Shown here piece by piece: positions 1-11,042 of a stretch of DNA of 64,000 nt. The notes beneath the pieces were generated by a model that had not been told where the DNA came from, did not search any database, and saw only the letters and a program-made list of their open reading frames with translations. Numbering within the stretch: position 1 is the first letter of the stretch; every line of letters starts with the position of its first letter. Source of the stretch: Pyropia yezoensis (lineage: Eukaryota > Rhodophyta > Bangiophyceae > Bangiales > Bangiaceae); the NCBI GenBank assembly GCA_009829735.1, contig CM020618.1, positions 40,601,030 through 40,665,029 of the forward strand, given 5' to 3'. The position numbers and the translations under genes are program-made.

Positions 1-2220
1 GCCAAGAATTTGGCGGTGGTGGCTGCGGTGGCGCGCCTCTACCCGTCAACGTCTGCGCGGGGTCTGGCAGGCTCTGTCGTGTCCCTCTTGGGGACTACGC
101 TGGCGACCGGTGGCGGAGGGGACACGCGCGACACGCGGACGCTCTTGCAGATGGCTGCAGATGTGTCGCCGTCGCTGGAGCCAGCGTCTACTGCCGCCCA
201 GGGGCTGCTGTCGACCGTCTGTCGTGTGCTCGGCGCGAGCGACAATGGGGTACTGGCCGCGGCGTTCCGGGTGTTGTCGTGCCTGACCGATGCCATTAAC
301 GCGGCGGGCGGTGAAGGGGGTGCGGGAGGGGGTGCCGACGGTGGGGGCCTCCCCTCGCAGCTGGCCAGGGTCGCCGCTCAGTGCGCGTCTTCCGTGCACC
401 CCCCCCTTTCGCGGTATGCGGCGGCGTTCCTCTGCCGGCTGGCCGCCACGCCCGTGGCGGCCACCGCATTTGGCACTGCCCCCCCACTGTCGGCTTCGTT
501 TGTGGCGGTCCCGCGGGTGGCGGGTGGCGGGGACCGCCGCGCGGCGGCGTTGGCTTCGGCCGCCGCCTTTCGGTGGGCGCTCCTGCCCTACGGGGGCTCC
601 GCGTCGGCCGTCTCGCGGCTGTCGCCCGAGGAGTGGCAGGAGCGCTCGGCGGCGTGGAGGGCCTTTGCGACAGCTGCACTCATCACGCCCCTCAACGACG
701 CTTTTGGCGAGTCGGTTGTGCAGGCACTGGCGCGCCACGCTGCACCGCTTCTCCGACTGGCCGTCATCATCCGCGCCACCTTTGCAGCGGCCGCCACGGG
801 CGCGGGCGCCCGGCCGTCCGAGGCCCTCTGGACGGCGGGCGGCCAGGAGCTGGTTGTCTCTGCGCGGCGGGTGCTCACTATCTGCGCGCAGGTGCTGCAC
901 GCCAAACGAATCACGGCCATGACGCGACGGCTGGGCACTGGCGCCATGCCAGGCACGAGCATAGGGGGTGGGGCGGGCTCAGGCGGCGCCGCCGGCGTGG
1001 CCGGTGGCCGCGGCAGCGGCGCCACCCCCGACGCTGAGACGGACGCTGCCATGACCATTGGTGGTGCCTACGTCGCTGTTCTGGCTTCGGCGCTGCCGCT
1101 GGCGCGACGGCGGGAGCCGTCGCTGTCGCGGGATGTGCTGCAACTGGGCACCGCGCTGCTGCCGCCCAGTCCGACGGCGTCGGCAGATGCGGGCAACAGT
1201 ACGGGACCGCGGGAGGCGCCCCTGCGGGGCCGGCCGTCGTGCTTTGCCGCCCTCTCGTTGCTGTCCCTGGCTCGCGGGGAGCTGGCGTCGGGCGATGGCA
1301 CGGCCGAGGCGCTCGTCCTCCCATCTGTGACCCTCGCGCTGCTCGCCCTCCAGTCCCAACAGTGGCACCCGCCGGGGTCGACTGGTGGCGCGGCCGGCGG
1401 CGGCGGCGGCGGCGGCGCGTCGTCGGCAGGCGACGATGACGGGGGCCACTCGACTTCGGTGGCGATTGCGGCCGTGTCGCTGCTGGAAGAGGCCCTCAAC
1501 GGGCACTGGCACCTATTTTGGCCCGTTTCGGTGGCGGCCGCCGGCGGGTTGGCGCTGGCCGGGGGCGTTGGCGCGTCGCCGGCGGCGGCGGCGGCAGCCG
1601 TTGCAGCGTCCAAGGCGGCGTCGCTTGTCGAGGTGCCCGCCGGCCCCGAGGCGTCAGCCGCGTACGACGCGGCTCTCAAGGCGCTGGCCGACGGCGTTGG
1701 CGGCACGTACGGCGGCGCCCAGGTGGGCGCCCGCTGCCTCGCCGCCCTCACCGCCCTCCACGCGCGGCGGCGCCTCTTCACCCGCTCCGCCGCGTTTGCC
1801 ACTTGCGGCGACGTGGCGCCGCGGCTGCTGGCCATGGCGCTCCGCGTGGCGGGCATCACCGACGACGACACCCCGCCGCCGCCCGGTGCCACGCCCTCTG
1901 CTGCAGTGGCCATGGGCAGCGACAGGGGCGACGCGACGCTGCCGTGTGCGGCGCTGCTGGCGCCGCTGCGCGACGACGCGCTGGCAGTGGCGGCGGCTGC
2001 GGCGGCGGCAAACTGGGAGCGCTTTGTCCTCGTCTGGCTCCCCGCTGTCCTCCGCGGCGTCGGGGGGGGGGGAGGGCTGTCGGACGCGCAGCGCGCGCAG
2101 CTGGGCGACCGCTTCCGCGACGCCCGCGACCGCCCGTCGTTTGTGCGCGCCGTCGAGTCGACGGCCAATGACCTGCGCTTCTTCCGCTCCTCCGCCGCGC
2201 GGAGGGCCCAGCGCACGTAG
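1..2220 (+). CDS. 3' part of alpha-solenoid (HEAT/ARM-like, possibly karyopherin-beta) protein
   Basis: The frame is open from base 1 to a TAG at 2218-2220, so the gene begins upstream and at least 739 codons are visible. The product is Ala-rich with alternating amphipathic helical segments (for example LYPSTSARGLAGSVVSLLG and AAAFRVLSCLTDAINAAG), as in HEAT/ARM superhelical proteins. The last 60 residues (LPAVLRGV, LGDRFRDARDRPSFVRAVES, ANDLRFF) have the style of the C-terminal helices of importin-13/transportin-3/exportin-type receptors, but this is only resemblance. Gly-rich loops (around 970-1020 and 1390-1420) are low-complexity insertions. No intron is needed in the visible part. The gene converges on the MogA-like gene. 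That it is coding is fairly secure; the transport-receptor identity is weak. Confidence 0.6.
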   Translation, partial: AKNLAVVAAVARLYPSTSARGLAGSVVSLLGTTLATGGGGDTRDTRTLLQMAADVSPSLEPASTAAQGLLSTVCRVLGASDNGVLAAAFRVLSCLTDAINAAGGEGGAGGGADGGGLPSQLARVAAQCASSVHPPLSRYAAAFLCRLAATPVAATAFGTAPPLSASFVAVPRVAGGGDRRAAALASAAAFRWALLPYGGSASAVSRLSPEEWQERSAAWRAFATAALITPLNDAFGESVVQALARHAAPLLRLAVIIRATFAAAATGAGARPSEALWTAGGQELVVSARRVLTICAQVLHAKRITAMTRRLGTGAMPGTSIGGGAGSGGAAGVAGGRGSGATPDAETDAAMTIGGAYVAVLASALPLARRREPSLSRDVLQLGTALLPPSPTASADAGNSTGPREAPLRGRPSCFAALSLLSLARGELASGDGTAEALVLPSVTLALLALQSQQWHPPGSTGGAAGGGGGGGASSAGDDDGGHSTSVAIAAVSLLEEALNGHWHLFWPVSVAAAGGLALAGGVGASPAAAAAAVAASKAASLVEVPAGPEASAAYDAALKALADGVGGTYGGAQVGARCLAALTALHARRRLFTRSAAFATCGDVAPRLLAMALRVAGITDDDTPPPPGATPSAAVAMGSDRGDATLPCAALLAPLRDDALAVAAAAAAANWERFVLVWLPAVLRGVGGGGGLSDAQRAQLGDRFRDARDRPSFVRAVESTANDLRFFRSSAARRAQRT

Positions 2221-2837
2221 GGGGAAGGGAGAGAGAGACCGTGAGGGGGGGAGGGGGGTGGGGGAGGGGCCCGGGTTGTTTTTTTGGATGGGGGGGGGCA
2301 GGGGCAGGGCCATACCCCACCCCGCCTCGGTGGCACCCCTGCTGCTGTGCCAGCAGCATGCTGCAAGCAGCCGCAACGGGCGGCAAGAATACAGCCGCGG
2401 CGGCGGGGCGTGGCTCACGCGTCCCGCTTGCCGGCGGGCGGCGGGCAATGGACAGTCCAAAAATGTACATGGCGTGTGCGCGTGTGCGTGGCCGGCGGCG
2501 CGGCCGGTACCCGCCCCCACCCTCCCACGCCGCGATCCCCATGGGGACACACCCATGCCCAGACCGGCGGGGGGGGCCAGTGACCCCGCGGGCCGCGCCG
2601 CCGGGCGCCTTGAAGTACACCACCACCACGACCACCACCATCGTTCCCCCCACTCCCCTCCCCCCCTCCATCACTCCGCCACCTCTTCAGTCCACCCACG
2701 CATGGCCACCCCAGACGCGCCCCCACATGACCCACGGCGCTCGCCCACCGCCGGCGGTCACGACGGCACTCGTCCTCCTCTAACCCCCCCGCCCCCCCCC
2801 CCCCCGCCCCCCCCGTCCCCCCACCTCGCCCTCACCC
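2221..2837. other. intergenic, between two convergent genes
   Basis: The 617 bases between the stop codons of two convergent genes hold pyrimidine-rich and poly-C/poly-G tracts (for example 2784-2820), a short CAC/ACC repeat near 2618-2640 and no supportable gene. Confidence 0.6.
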
Positions 2838-3427
2838 TCAGTGGGTGTTGCCACAGCCACACGCCCCCCCCTTCCCCCCCTCCACCCCCTTCATGGTCAT
2901 GATGGGCCCCCCAATGAGCCGCACACAGTGCCCCACCGCCCCCCACACGGCGCCCAAACACTCCGACACCGCCCCCGGGTTGCCCGGCAGGTTGACCACC
3001 AGCGCCCCCCCCCACAGACGCCCGCCACCCCCCGGCTGAGGATGGCCGACGGCACCCCCCCCGCGACGCCCACCGCGCGCATGCGTTCGCCAAAGCCGCC
3101 CATGAGCTTCTCACACACCTCCGCCGTCGCCTCGGGCGTCACGTCCCGGCGGCACGGCCCCGTGCCCCCCGTCGTCAGGATGAGCACGCACCCATAGGCG
3201 GTGGCCATGGAGCGGATGCCCGCCGCAATGGCCGGCCGCTCGTCGGGGACAACCTGGTAGATAACGTCCCGGGGGTTGGCCAGGTGGGCCTCGACAAACG
3301 ACCGGATCGCGGGGCCGCCCCGGTCCTCGTACTCCCCCGCCGACGCCCGGTCACTGACGGTGAGGATGCCCACCTTGATGCGGGGGAGGGGGGGGGGGGG
3401 GGGGGCCGCCGCCAGGGGGGGGGGGGA

Positions 3428-3465
<38 letters not shown>

Positions 3466-3599
3466 GGCGGCGGCCGCCGACGCGGCTGCCGCCGCGGGCG
3501 GGTGGGCGCCCGCGGAGGCGGCGGCGCCCCCACCGCCGGGGGCGGCACCACCCCCCGACAGGGAGGAGGCGGGGGGGGGGGGGGGGGTGGCGGCGCCAT
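2838..3599 (-). CDS. MogA/MoaB-type molybdopterin adenylyltransferase (frame broken at G-runs)
   Basis: MogA-family proteins (the G domain of plant CNX1 and gephyrin) adenylylate molybdopterin during molybdenum-cofactor synthesis. The core reads KVGILTVSDRASAGEYEDRG, then ILTTGGTGPCRRDVTPEAT with the family's GGTG nucleotide-binding loop, then PSAILSR. After a nine-G run at 3005-3013 the conserved VVNLPGNPGAVSECLGAVW and LIGGPIMTMKG continue in another frame and end at TGA 2840-2838. The N-terminal 60-70 residues are Ala/Pro/Gly-rich (possibly a targeting or linker extension) and also cross two homopolymers, near 3386-3426 and 3570-3587. The ATG at 3599 is the first credible start. Because every frame change falls in a G-run, miscounted homopolymers are likelier than a dead gene. 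Family assignment is strong; the exact start is uncertain. Confidence 0.82.
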
Positions 3600-4840
3600 G
3601 ACACACTTGGGGGGGGGGGAAGAGGGGGGCGGGGACGGGGGCAGGAAAGGACCAAAGTAGATGGGTCGCGGGGGGGAGGGGGGGGGGGGAGAGGGGGGCG
3701 GAGCGTAGGGGATGGGGTGGGCGGGGGGGCACAGGGGGGTGTGGGGGGAGGGCCTCGGTCTGGTGCCGTGGGGGAGGAGCGGGGTGGGACGCGGGGGGAG
3801 CCAGCGCCGCACCGTCGACGCCCAGCGATGGTGGCGGTGCCGGTGGGGGGATGGAACAGGGCGCAGCGGGGGTGCTGCGCCTGCCGGCGGCGGCGGCGGC
3901 GGCAGCACCGGCACCGGCACCGTCGCACCGCGTCGCCCGCCCGCCCGCCAGACCGCCCGCCCGCCCGACCGCCCGCCCACCCGCCGGCCGACGCACCGCA
4001 GCGGGGTGTGGGGCGAGCAGCGGGCCCGCTTGGCAAGCGTAGAGGAGATGACGCGTGGAAAGGGCCGGGCAGTAGGGGGGGGGGGGGATGGGGGGGGTGG
4101 CCGGCACACCGCACCAGCCAGGACCGAACCGGGCGGTTGAGTCCAGGGGGTGAAGGGCAGCGGGAGGAAAGGAGGGGGGGGGGTAGCCTAGGGGGGGGGG
4201 GGATCCCGGGAGGGGGTCGCGAGGCCCGTGGCGGGTGTGGCGGCGGCGGCCGTCCAGTCGCCACGCCTTGGCGGGAGGGGGGGTGTGCACCGGCGCGAGG
4301 GTGACCGAGGAGGCAGGCGGGTAGCGGGATCCCCACTCGAGTGTGCACAGGGAAAGGGGGAAGGCGGGGGGTCGACGGAAGGTTGGAAAGGTAGGTGCCA
4401 GCGGCAGGGTGCACGCCTGCTGTGAGTCGATACTGCACCGCCGCGAACGTCGCGTCGCGCGTCCCCGCGAGATGCCTATAGAGAAGTCTGGGCAGGGGAT
4501 CAACAAGGTTGTGTCCAAGCGCTTTGATTTCAAGATGTTCTGTATTCTGATCCACATGTGTGGAGAAGTCAAACAGTGGAGGTGGGGTTCCACAGAGTCT
4601 GATTGGCTGGAGAAGGATTCATGTGCGCTTCATTGGCTGATGTTGTGGACTCTAACGGAACACAAAGTACAGTTCAGTCGGGGGGGGATTTCATCCAGTA
4701 AAAGGGAAGTGTGGGGGAGAAAGGGCCGATCATGGGAGCGAGGGAACGCAATGGGGGAAAAGGGGGGACAAAAGGCATCATGAAGATCACCCTGCATGCA
4801 ACCCCCCCCCCTCCCGGAGGACTCCTCCCCCCCAAGCACG
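3600..4840. other. intergenic
   Basis: The interval holds dense poly-G tracts (3608-4205), a CCCG-type short repeat near 3937-3975 and a lower-GC stretch at 4430-4790. The lower-GC stretch probably contains the promoter of the MogA-like gene or the 3' end of PYROXD1. No gene is supportable. Confidence 0.5.
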
Positions 4841-6296
4841 TCAGTCATAGTAGTCGGCGAGGTCGACCCCCCCCCCCGCGACGAGCGCACCCCCCACCCC
4901 CCCCACGTCAAGCCCGTCCAGCATCAGGTTCTCGTACGCCTCTTCCAGGCCCGTCTCACCGACCAGCACCCCCCCCACCAGCCGCCCCGACGCGCTCACG
5001 ACCGCGCGCGCCCACGAGCCGGGGCCCCCCTCCCCGCCCTCGGAGCCGTCCGCCTCGTAGACGGTGTAGCCGGGGGGGAGGCCCCGCCCGTCGTGGCGGC
5101 CGAGGAGCACCACCTTGGCGCCCATGAACCAGGTGACGTGCGCAAACAGCTCAAACGACAGGTCTGCGTCGTCGTCCTCGTCGCTGTTGTCCTCATGACC
5201 GTCGTCCTGGACGTTGGCCACAGCACCCTTGAAAACACTGGCAGGGTCGGCGGCGGTGGCGGCGGCAGCCGTCCCGTTGTTCCCGCCATGCTCCCCCTCC
5301 TCGCCCCGCGCCTGCTTTGCTGCCGCCGCCCCCGCCGCGGCCGCTGCCACCGCCGCCACGTGCCGTGCGGCAGCGCGGGCGGCGGAGCGGGCGGCAGCAA
5401 CGCCCGCCACCCGGGCCTGCCCCCACAGCCGCATCTGGTGCCACAGGGGCGGCGGCGCGCCCGGCGGCACCGCCGGCGTCACCACCGTCGTGCAGTCGCC
5501 CGCCGCGTACACGCCGGGCGCCGAGGTGGCCATGGACGGCGCGCGCACGAGGATGCCCCCGGGGCACGGGTGGGACGACGGTGGCAACGGCGTCGGCGAC
5601 AACGTCGAAGGCGGCGGCGGCGGCGGTGGCACGGGCGGGTGGGTGGTCGGTGGGGAGGAGGACTCTGCCGCCGCCGCCGCCACCGCCGCAGCCTCTGTCA
5701 TTGGCGCCGGCCAAGCCGGGGGCGCCGGTGAGGTGAGGCCGCCCGCCTTGGCGGCGGCAACCCGCCCCGGCGGGACGGCACCACCCCCCCCACCCACCCC
5801 CCCCCCCGCGCCCTGCCCGTCGACGGCAATGCCCGCGTCGACCGCCAGCTCCACCGCCGGCACCACCCCCGTGGCGGCAATCACCACATCCACCCGCACC
5901 GCCTCGCCAGTGGTGAGGTGCAGCGTCAGGGGGGGGGTGTCCCCGGCGGCGCCGGCGCCGGCGACCGGATCCCACGACGCCGCCGCCACCTCGGCGTGGA
6001 AGATGATGCGGGGGGGGGGGGTGTCACCGCCACCGCCACCGCCACCGCCGCTGACGCCCTTGCCGGCCAGCACCGGCCGGGTTGCCGCCGTGCCGTAGCG
6101 GCTGTCGCGGCCGGCGAGCCAGTCGGGGCCAACGGCGCCGCCGGGGGGCGCATCCCCCCCCACCCCAGGAGCGCCGCCGCCGCCACTGACAGGGTCAGAG
6201 TTGGCCGCGCCGGCGCGGACGGGCAGGTCGGCCAACGCCGCGGCGGGCCGCTGGACGGTCGTCACGCCGCCATCGCCCACGCCCAGGTCCCGCAGG

Positions 6297-6337
<41 letters not shown>

Positions 6338-7124
6338 CCCCGGTCCGCCTCGAGCCGCCGCGCCAGCACCCCCCCAACCGCCGCGTCCACCACCCCCCCC
6401 CCACGTGGCCATCCCGCACCACCCACACCACCTGGGCGGCGGCGAGCGCCCACGCCAGCTCCAGCGCAATCCCCCCATTGCCCACCAGCCCGACAGCGCG
6501 GGCGCCCGCGACGGCGGCGGCCAGCCGCGCCACCGAGTCCCCGTCCCGGAGGGTGAGCACCCGCCCGGCGGCGGTGGGGAAGCGGCGGGGGAGGTCCGCC
6601 AGCGGGGGGGGGAGGGCGGGGCGGCCGCCCGTTGCCAGCACCAGCGCGTCGTACGCGAGGCGGCCGCCGGTGGAGAGGGTCACCGCCCGGGCGGACGGGT
6701 GGATGGCCGTCACCGTGGCGCGCCGGACGGTGGAGCCGCCGGCGGCGGCGGCGGCCGCCGCCTCTGCCGCCGCCGCCGCCGCTTCCGAGCCACCGCCGCT
6801 GCTGCTGCCGCCGCCGCCGCCGCCACCGCCGCTGCCGCCACTTTCGGCGCCCCCCCCCGCGGCGGCCCCCGCGACGGCGGCAAACGAGCCGTCGGCAGGG
6901 GCCTCGACGAGGTCGTAGACGGCCAGCCGGCGGGTGACGGCGGCGGCGACGCGGGCGACCTTGAGCGTCGGCGCGGCGGTGAGGAGGGTGACCCGCGGGG
7001 GGGGGTCCCCGCCCAGCAGGTACTCTGCGGCCGAAACGCCCGCAACGCCGCCGCCAACGATGAGGACGTGCGGGGGGCGAGAGTGGGGGCGGGGGGGGGG
7101 GTGGGGGGCGGGGGAAGGGGGCAT
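4841..7124 (-). CDS. PYROXD1: PYROXD1-like FAD/NAD(P)H pyridine nucleotide-disulfide oxidoreductase
   Basis: PYROXD1 is a conserved eukaryotic class-I flavoprotein reductase lacking the redox CxxC; in animals it protects a tRNA ligase from oxidation. The N-terminus after ATG 7124 reads PHVLIVGGGVAGVSAAEYLL (FAD dinucleotide fold), followed by VLATGG, then GLVGNGGIALELAWAL (NAD(P)H-binding fold), VGPDW, VIAATGVVPAVE, GVYAAGDCTT, LWHQMRLWGQAR and the family signature FELFAHVTWFMGAKVVLLGR, ending GETGLEEAYENLMLD and VDLADYYD at TGA 4843-4841. The locus is about 760 codons, longer than the roughly 500-residue animal protein because of Ala/Gly/Ser insertions. The frame changes twice, at a C-run near 6391-6400 and at the 36-nt C run 6301-6336. 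Between them the frame VVDAAVGGVLARRLEADR still aligns with the family. Identity is very secure; intactness depends on homopolymer lengths. Confidence 0.92.
6301..6336. repeat. 36-nt uninterrupted C homopolymer inside PYROXD1
   Basis: Thirty-six consecutive C on the plus strand encode a poly-Gly linker on the minus coding strand. The reading frame of PYROXD1 differs on its two sides. Confidence 0.95.
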
Positions 7125-8122
7125 GGTGTCGGGGTTGCTGCGCGGGGAGGCGGGGAGAGCGTTTTGGAAGAGGTGGGGAGAGAGTGGGGGGACGGGGGTT
7201 GGTGGGGGAGGATGTGGGGGGTTGGTGGTGGGGGACGGATTTGTGGGGTGGGGTTTGGTGGTTGAGAGGCTGGTGGGGGTAGGGGGCAAGGGGGGAGAGG
7301 CGGGCCGGGCCGCCGGGGATGGAGACGGCCCCACCCCGCGAGGTGCGTCGTCGGGACGCGGCCGACGTGGGCGCAGCGGCCTGCCGTTTCGCGTGCCCGT
7401 GCACTGTGTCTGTTTTTAGGGGTGCTACTACAAGGTTGGCCTGGTCACACCAGGCTGGGGGGGGTGGATCCCCATCGGCAGAGGGCACTTCGGGGCGGGG
7501 CGTGGGCGCACCGCCCGTGCGGTGTGGCGTCTCATCCGTTGCGTCGGCGTCGGCGCCCACCCCCCCCACGCGGCCAGCAACATAGCGGGGCCGCGCCCGA
7601 GCCCACACCCGCCGTCCGAGTCAGGGCAAGACACACAAGACGGCGCCGCCACTGTGGCGGCCACGGGCAGGTGGCGGACGCGGCAGCGGCCACCCCCGCC
7701 CGCGCGTTTGGTCGCCAGACAGACCGCCCCGCTGCCGGTCGGGCGTGGCATCCAGGCGACAGGCGGCGGCCGTGGTAGGGTGGCGGTGGCGGCGACGCAG
7801 TAGCCGCAGCCCCCACCGGGCATGCAACTGGAAATCCGTCTTGCAAGGGAGGCTCCCGCCCGTGGCGGTCCCGCCGACTCCGGAGGGTGCTCCCTGGGAT
7901 GACGTGCTCACCAGCACCTCTGCTGTTGCTCAACAGCCATTTTGTTACGAAAGCGGCGATCGGTGTACATATCTACAGTACACCAATAGCCAAAAGGTTG
8001 ACCGGGTGCCTAGCAGATACACGCAGTTCCCGCCCGTTCAACTCCCGTCCCCGTCCCCCCCGCCCCCCATACGCCGTCAGCAAACCCCCCTCCGCCCCCC
8101 CGCTACTGCCCCGGCTGTGCAG
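7125..8122. other. intergenic upstream of PYROXD1
   Basis: About 1 kb between the PYROXD1 start and the VOC gene stop. It contains G-runs directly upstream of the PYROXD1 ATG and a somewhat AT-richer piece at 7930-8030. No gene or RNA is seen. Confidence 0.5.
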
Positions 8123-8770
8123 TCAGCCGCGCTGCATCTCGACCCCACCCCCCCCCCCGGGGCCCATGCTCTTGGCCACCGTAATCACATAGCCGTTGAC
8201 GGGGTCGACGATCACCGCCTCCCGCATGCCACTCGGCTGCGTCACGGGCGGCTGCAGCACCCGCACCCCCGCGGGGAGGCCTGGCAGCAGGCCGTCGGGG
8301 TCCAGGCCCAGCAGGTAGAGGCTGACGCCCGCCCCTCGGCACGGGGTCGCGCCGCCCGTCGCCGCCGTTGACTCCGCCGTCGCCGCCGTCGGCACCGCCG
8401 CCCCCTCCGCACCCCAGTCGGTGGACGCGGCGCCCCGCCGCGCGCCCCGTATCACGGGGGGCACCATGGACGACGCCTGCAGCAGCAGGGCGGCGGGCCC
8501 CAGGCGGAGCATGGCCAGCGCCACCTCCCCCCGCGGGTACCCATCCGGGGGCACCCGCTTGACGTGCGCCGCGTTGGCGGTGAAGAGGGTGGAAAAGTGG
8601 AGGGCGTCGACGTAAAAGGCCAGCGACCCGGCCATGTCGTCGGTGGACAGCCACGGGATGACCGCGCCAGCCTCGGCGGGGTTGTGCCACGCCGCGGCGG
8701 CGGCGGCGGGGGCGTCGTCGCCGCCACCGCCGCCGCCGACGCCGCCGGCCGGGGCGTCGTCGCCGGCCAT
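8123..8770 (-). CDS. VOC-superfamily (glyoxalase/bleomycin-resistance-like) protein
   Basis: The product has 215 residues. After a Gly/Ala-rich N-terminus it reads AVIPWLSTDDMAGSLAFYVD, LHFSTLFT, GEVALAMLRLGPAALLLQAS, then VSLYLLGLDPDGLLPGLPAG, and ends GMREAVIVDPVNGYVITVAK. The pattern of strand, helix FYxxALxF, strand carrying a Leu/Met-rich motif, and terminal D-P-x-G-Y/N-x-I is that of one VOC module pair as in glyoxalase I-like and bleomycin-resistance-like proteins. Metal ligands cannot be assigned with confidence and no substrate can be named. ATG 8770 is chosen because the frame upstream turns into Pro/Arg-rich sequence. Stop is TGA at 8125-8123. One uninterrupted frame, no intron. 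Confidence 0.75.
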   Translation of the reverse strand: MAGDDAPAGGVGGGGGGDDAPAAAAAAWHNPAEAGAVIPWLSTDDMAGSLAFYVDALHFSTLFTANAAHVKRVPPDGYPRGEVALAMLRLGPAALLLQASSMVPPVIRGARRGAASTDWGAEGAAVPTAATAESTAATGGATPCRGAGVSLYLLGLDPDGLLPGLPAGVRVLQPPVTQPSGMREAVIVDPVNGYVITVAKSMGPGGGGGVEMQRG

Positions 8771-10698
8771 GGTGGCCGAGAGCGGCGCGGTAAAGCGCGG
8801 GACAAAGAGCGGGGGGGAGGGGGGGGGGGGAAGGGCTGAGCGGCAACAGTGTGTAGGTGGGGGATGGTGCTGTGGGCGGAGTAAGACAGGGCGGGGAGCT
8901 TCTCCGCCTTGAAAGGCACGAGCGTGGGGGACAGACAAGAGCCGCAGCTGGGCCACGAGCCGCCTTAACAATAGCAGAGCCCTGTCGCCGGCGGGCGGCG
9001 CGCCGTCTGGGATGCATGGCCTGTGGCCAAAAGTGGGGTGAATCCCAGCTGTGTCATAGGGGCAGGCTTTGCAAGTGGTTCGTAGGTACTTTAGGTACTG
9101 TACACGTATCGAGCCTTGAGAGCTTTGTGGCGCCCGCTCTGTGGACACGACGGCGGCCGCCCGCGGGCGGCGGTCTTCATCGCGACCGCCAACGACGGGT
9201 TGGGGGAGAACGCGGGGCCGCGGACGTGCAGGCGACGGGGGCACAGCGCGGGGCGTCTTGCCCCCCGTTGCGGCTGCAGCTGCGGCGGGGTGGTGGCCGG
9301 CAGCACGGGCGTCGTCGGCCTGGGCCAAAGACAACGAGAAGAAAGGGGCGCCGGGGGCGCGTGCGGCCAGGCGACAGCTGACGGGCGTCTTTGCAGACGG
9401 CGGAAGCAAAGAGGGGCTGGGCGGCGCTGCTACGGGGGTGGCGATCGGTCGACGGCCGCCGACACCTGGGGCGGCTTTACGACTGAGGGGGATCCGCCGC
9501 GGCCGCTGAGAGGTGGCGGACACGGCTTTCGGAAAGGGCGTAGAGCCTAAAATGGGCCGCGTAGTACGCAGGCGGCGGAGAACGTGCCGCGTGGGGCGGC
9601 CGCACCCGCCGTGTACAGTACGCCGCCGAGGATGTCAAGTCCTAAAGTCGGCGTACGTAGCTCCTATCGTCCTCGTGGTGTGGGTCTGGATCTTGGCTGG
9701 GCACGCTGCCGTACTGTATCGCGGCTACGTACACAGTTCCGAAGACGACGACAGCTGTGCAGGGTGCGGCACTGCCGCGTGATCAGGCGGTCCGGTCTGG
9801 TCTGATGGGCCTCCGATCCGACACGTGGTGGAACACGTGGACGTCTGATAATCATTATCGTTCTGGTTCTCCTGAACGTTATTCTTTTCTGATAATTTAC
9901 CCAATAATTTTGACTCAATAATTATCGCCTCTCAACCCTGGCCGGGGCACCAGCTGCAGCCGTGGGCGGCGTCGCAGCAGTAAATGGGGGAGCAGCCTCC
10001 ACTCGGGTAAACGTACAGGAGGAGGAGGCGCGGTCGCAACTGGCGCGGCGGCTGCGGGCAGCGGCGCGGCGGCCGCGCGGGATAGACAGATGATGGCGTG
10101 GGGGGGCGGGGGGCGGGGGGGGGGTGCGGGAGCGCCGCTGTGGCCGCCTGCGCCGTGGCCGCGCCCAGACACCGCCGCGGCCCCGTCGTCTGCTGGCCAG
10201 TAGAGTTGCGACGGCCGCAACGGCGGCGGCCGTCGCGGCGGCGGCGGCGGCAGCGGCAGCGGTGGCAGCAGCGCTTGAGCACCCACAACGGGCGCTTCCT
10301 CTTCCCCCCCCGCCAGCGCCCGAGGCCTGCCTGGTGGAGCCCCCCCAGCAGGTCGGCGACGGCGGCAGCGGCGGCAGCCACCCCCCCTCTCGGGGCGGTG
10401 CGCCGCCCCTGCCGCCGCAGCGGTGCGAGTGGGGGATGCCCCCGGGGGTCGGCAGCGCCCGCGGCGCACCTCCCGCGGCGGGGTGCTTCCCCCCCCAAAC
10501 CCCGCCCCACCCCTCGCGGGCGGTCCGATGGCAGAACAAGCAAAAAAAGCAAAAAAAAAAACACGACAAGACAGGGGCGGCCGCCAACCCATGGGGCGGG
10601 CGCCCACCGCGGGTGGCGCCCCCCACACGCAGCCCACCCCCCCCCCCGCCCCCCCCCCATCCACCATCACCTCCTCCCCAAGCCGCACCAGTCCCCCC
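8771..10698. other. intergenic with an AT-rich island
   Basis: No gene is supportable. An AT-rich island at 9840-9925 (with a perfect 13-nt palindrome at 9847-9859) contrasts sharply with the surrounding GC-rich DNA. The 9925-10698 part is GC-rich with poly-C runs and lies just 3' of APC11; open frames there on both strands look like composition shadows. Confidence 0.4.
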
Positions 10699-11042
10699 TC
10701 ACCCCCCCCCCCGTTGGTCAAGGGCTGAACGCCCCCCCCCCCCCCCCCCCTTCCCCGCCCACCCCCCTCCCGCAGCAGGCACCACCCACGGCTGGCGGCA
10801 CATGGGGCAGCTCCCCCCCCCCTCCCCCCCCCTCCCCCCCCCCCCCCCCCAAGCCACTGGTCCATACAGTGGGCGTGGAAGGCGTGGCGGCAGCCGCCCA
10901 CCACCACCGGGCAGCCGGCACCGCCGGCGCCACACTCGGCACACGGGCCGTCCGCGTCGGCTTGGCACACCCCGCAGGTGGCGTCGGGGGTCGTCCACGT
11001 CCACGAGGCGACCAGCCGTACCGTCTCGACGGTCACCTTCAT
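10699..11042 (-). CDS. APC11: APC11, RING-H2 subunit of the anaphase-promoting complex
   Basis: APC11 is the catalytic RING of the APC/C ubiquitin ligase that recruits E2 enzymes. From ATG 11042 the product starts MKVTVETVRLVASWTWTT (compare the MKVKI...WLW opening of the family) and shows the zinc ligands in order: CGVC, CAEC, a Cys in GCPVVVGGCRHAFHAHCMDQW, with the RING-H2 His pair. The last ligand pair, CPMCRQPW, is present only after a frame change inside a Gly-coding C/G-run block at about 10823-10853. The family is about 84-100 residues and this locus is about 114 codons, with Gly-rich DNA inserted between the sixth and seventh ligands. Stop is TGA at 10701-10699; the residues after CPMCRQPW are low complexity, so the true end may be earlier. 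Confidence 0.85.

Noticed and set aside
9513..9782. 89-aa membrane protein on the plus strand
   Set aside because: One hydrophobic stretch (APIVLVVWVWILAGHAAVLY) but no other support, and overlapping open frames on both strands.
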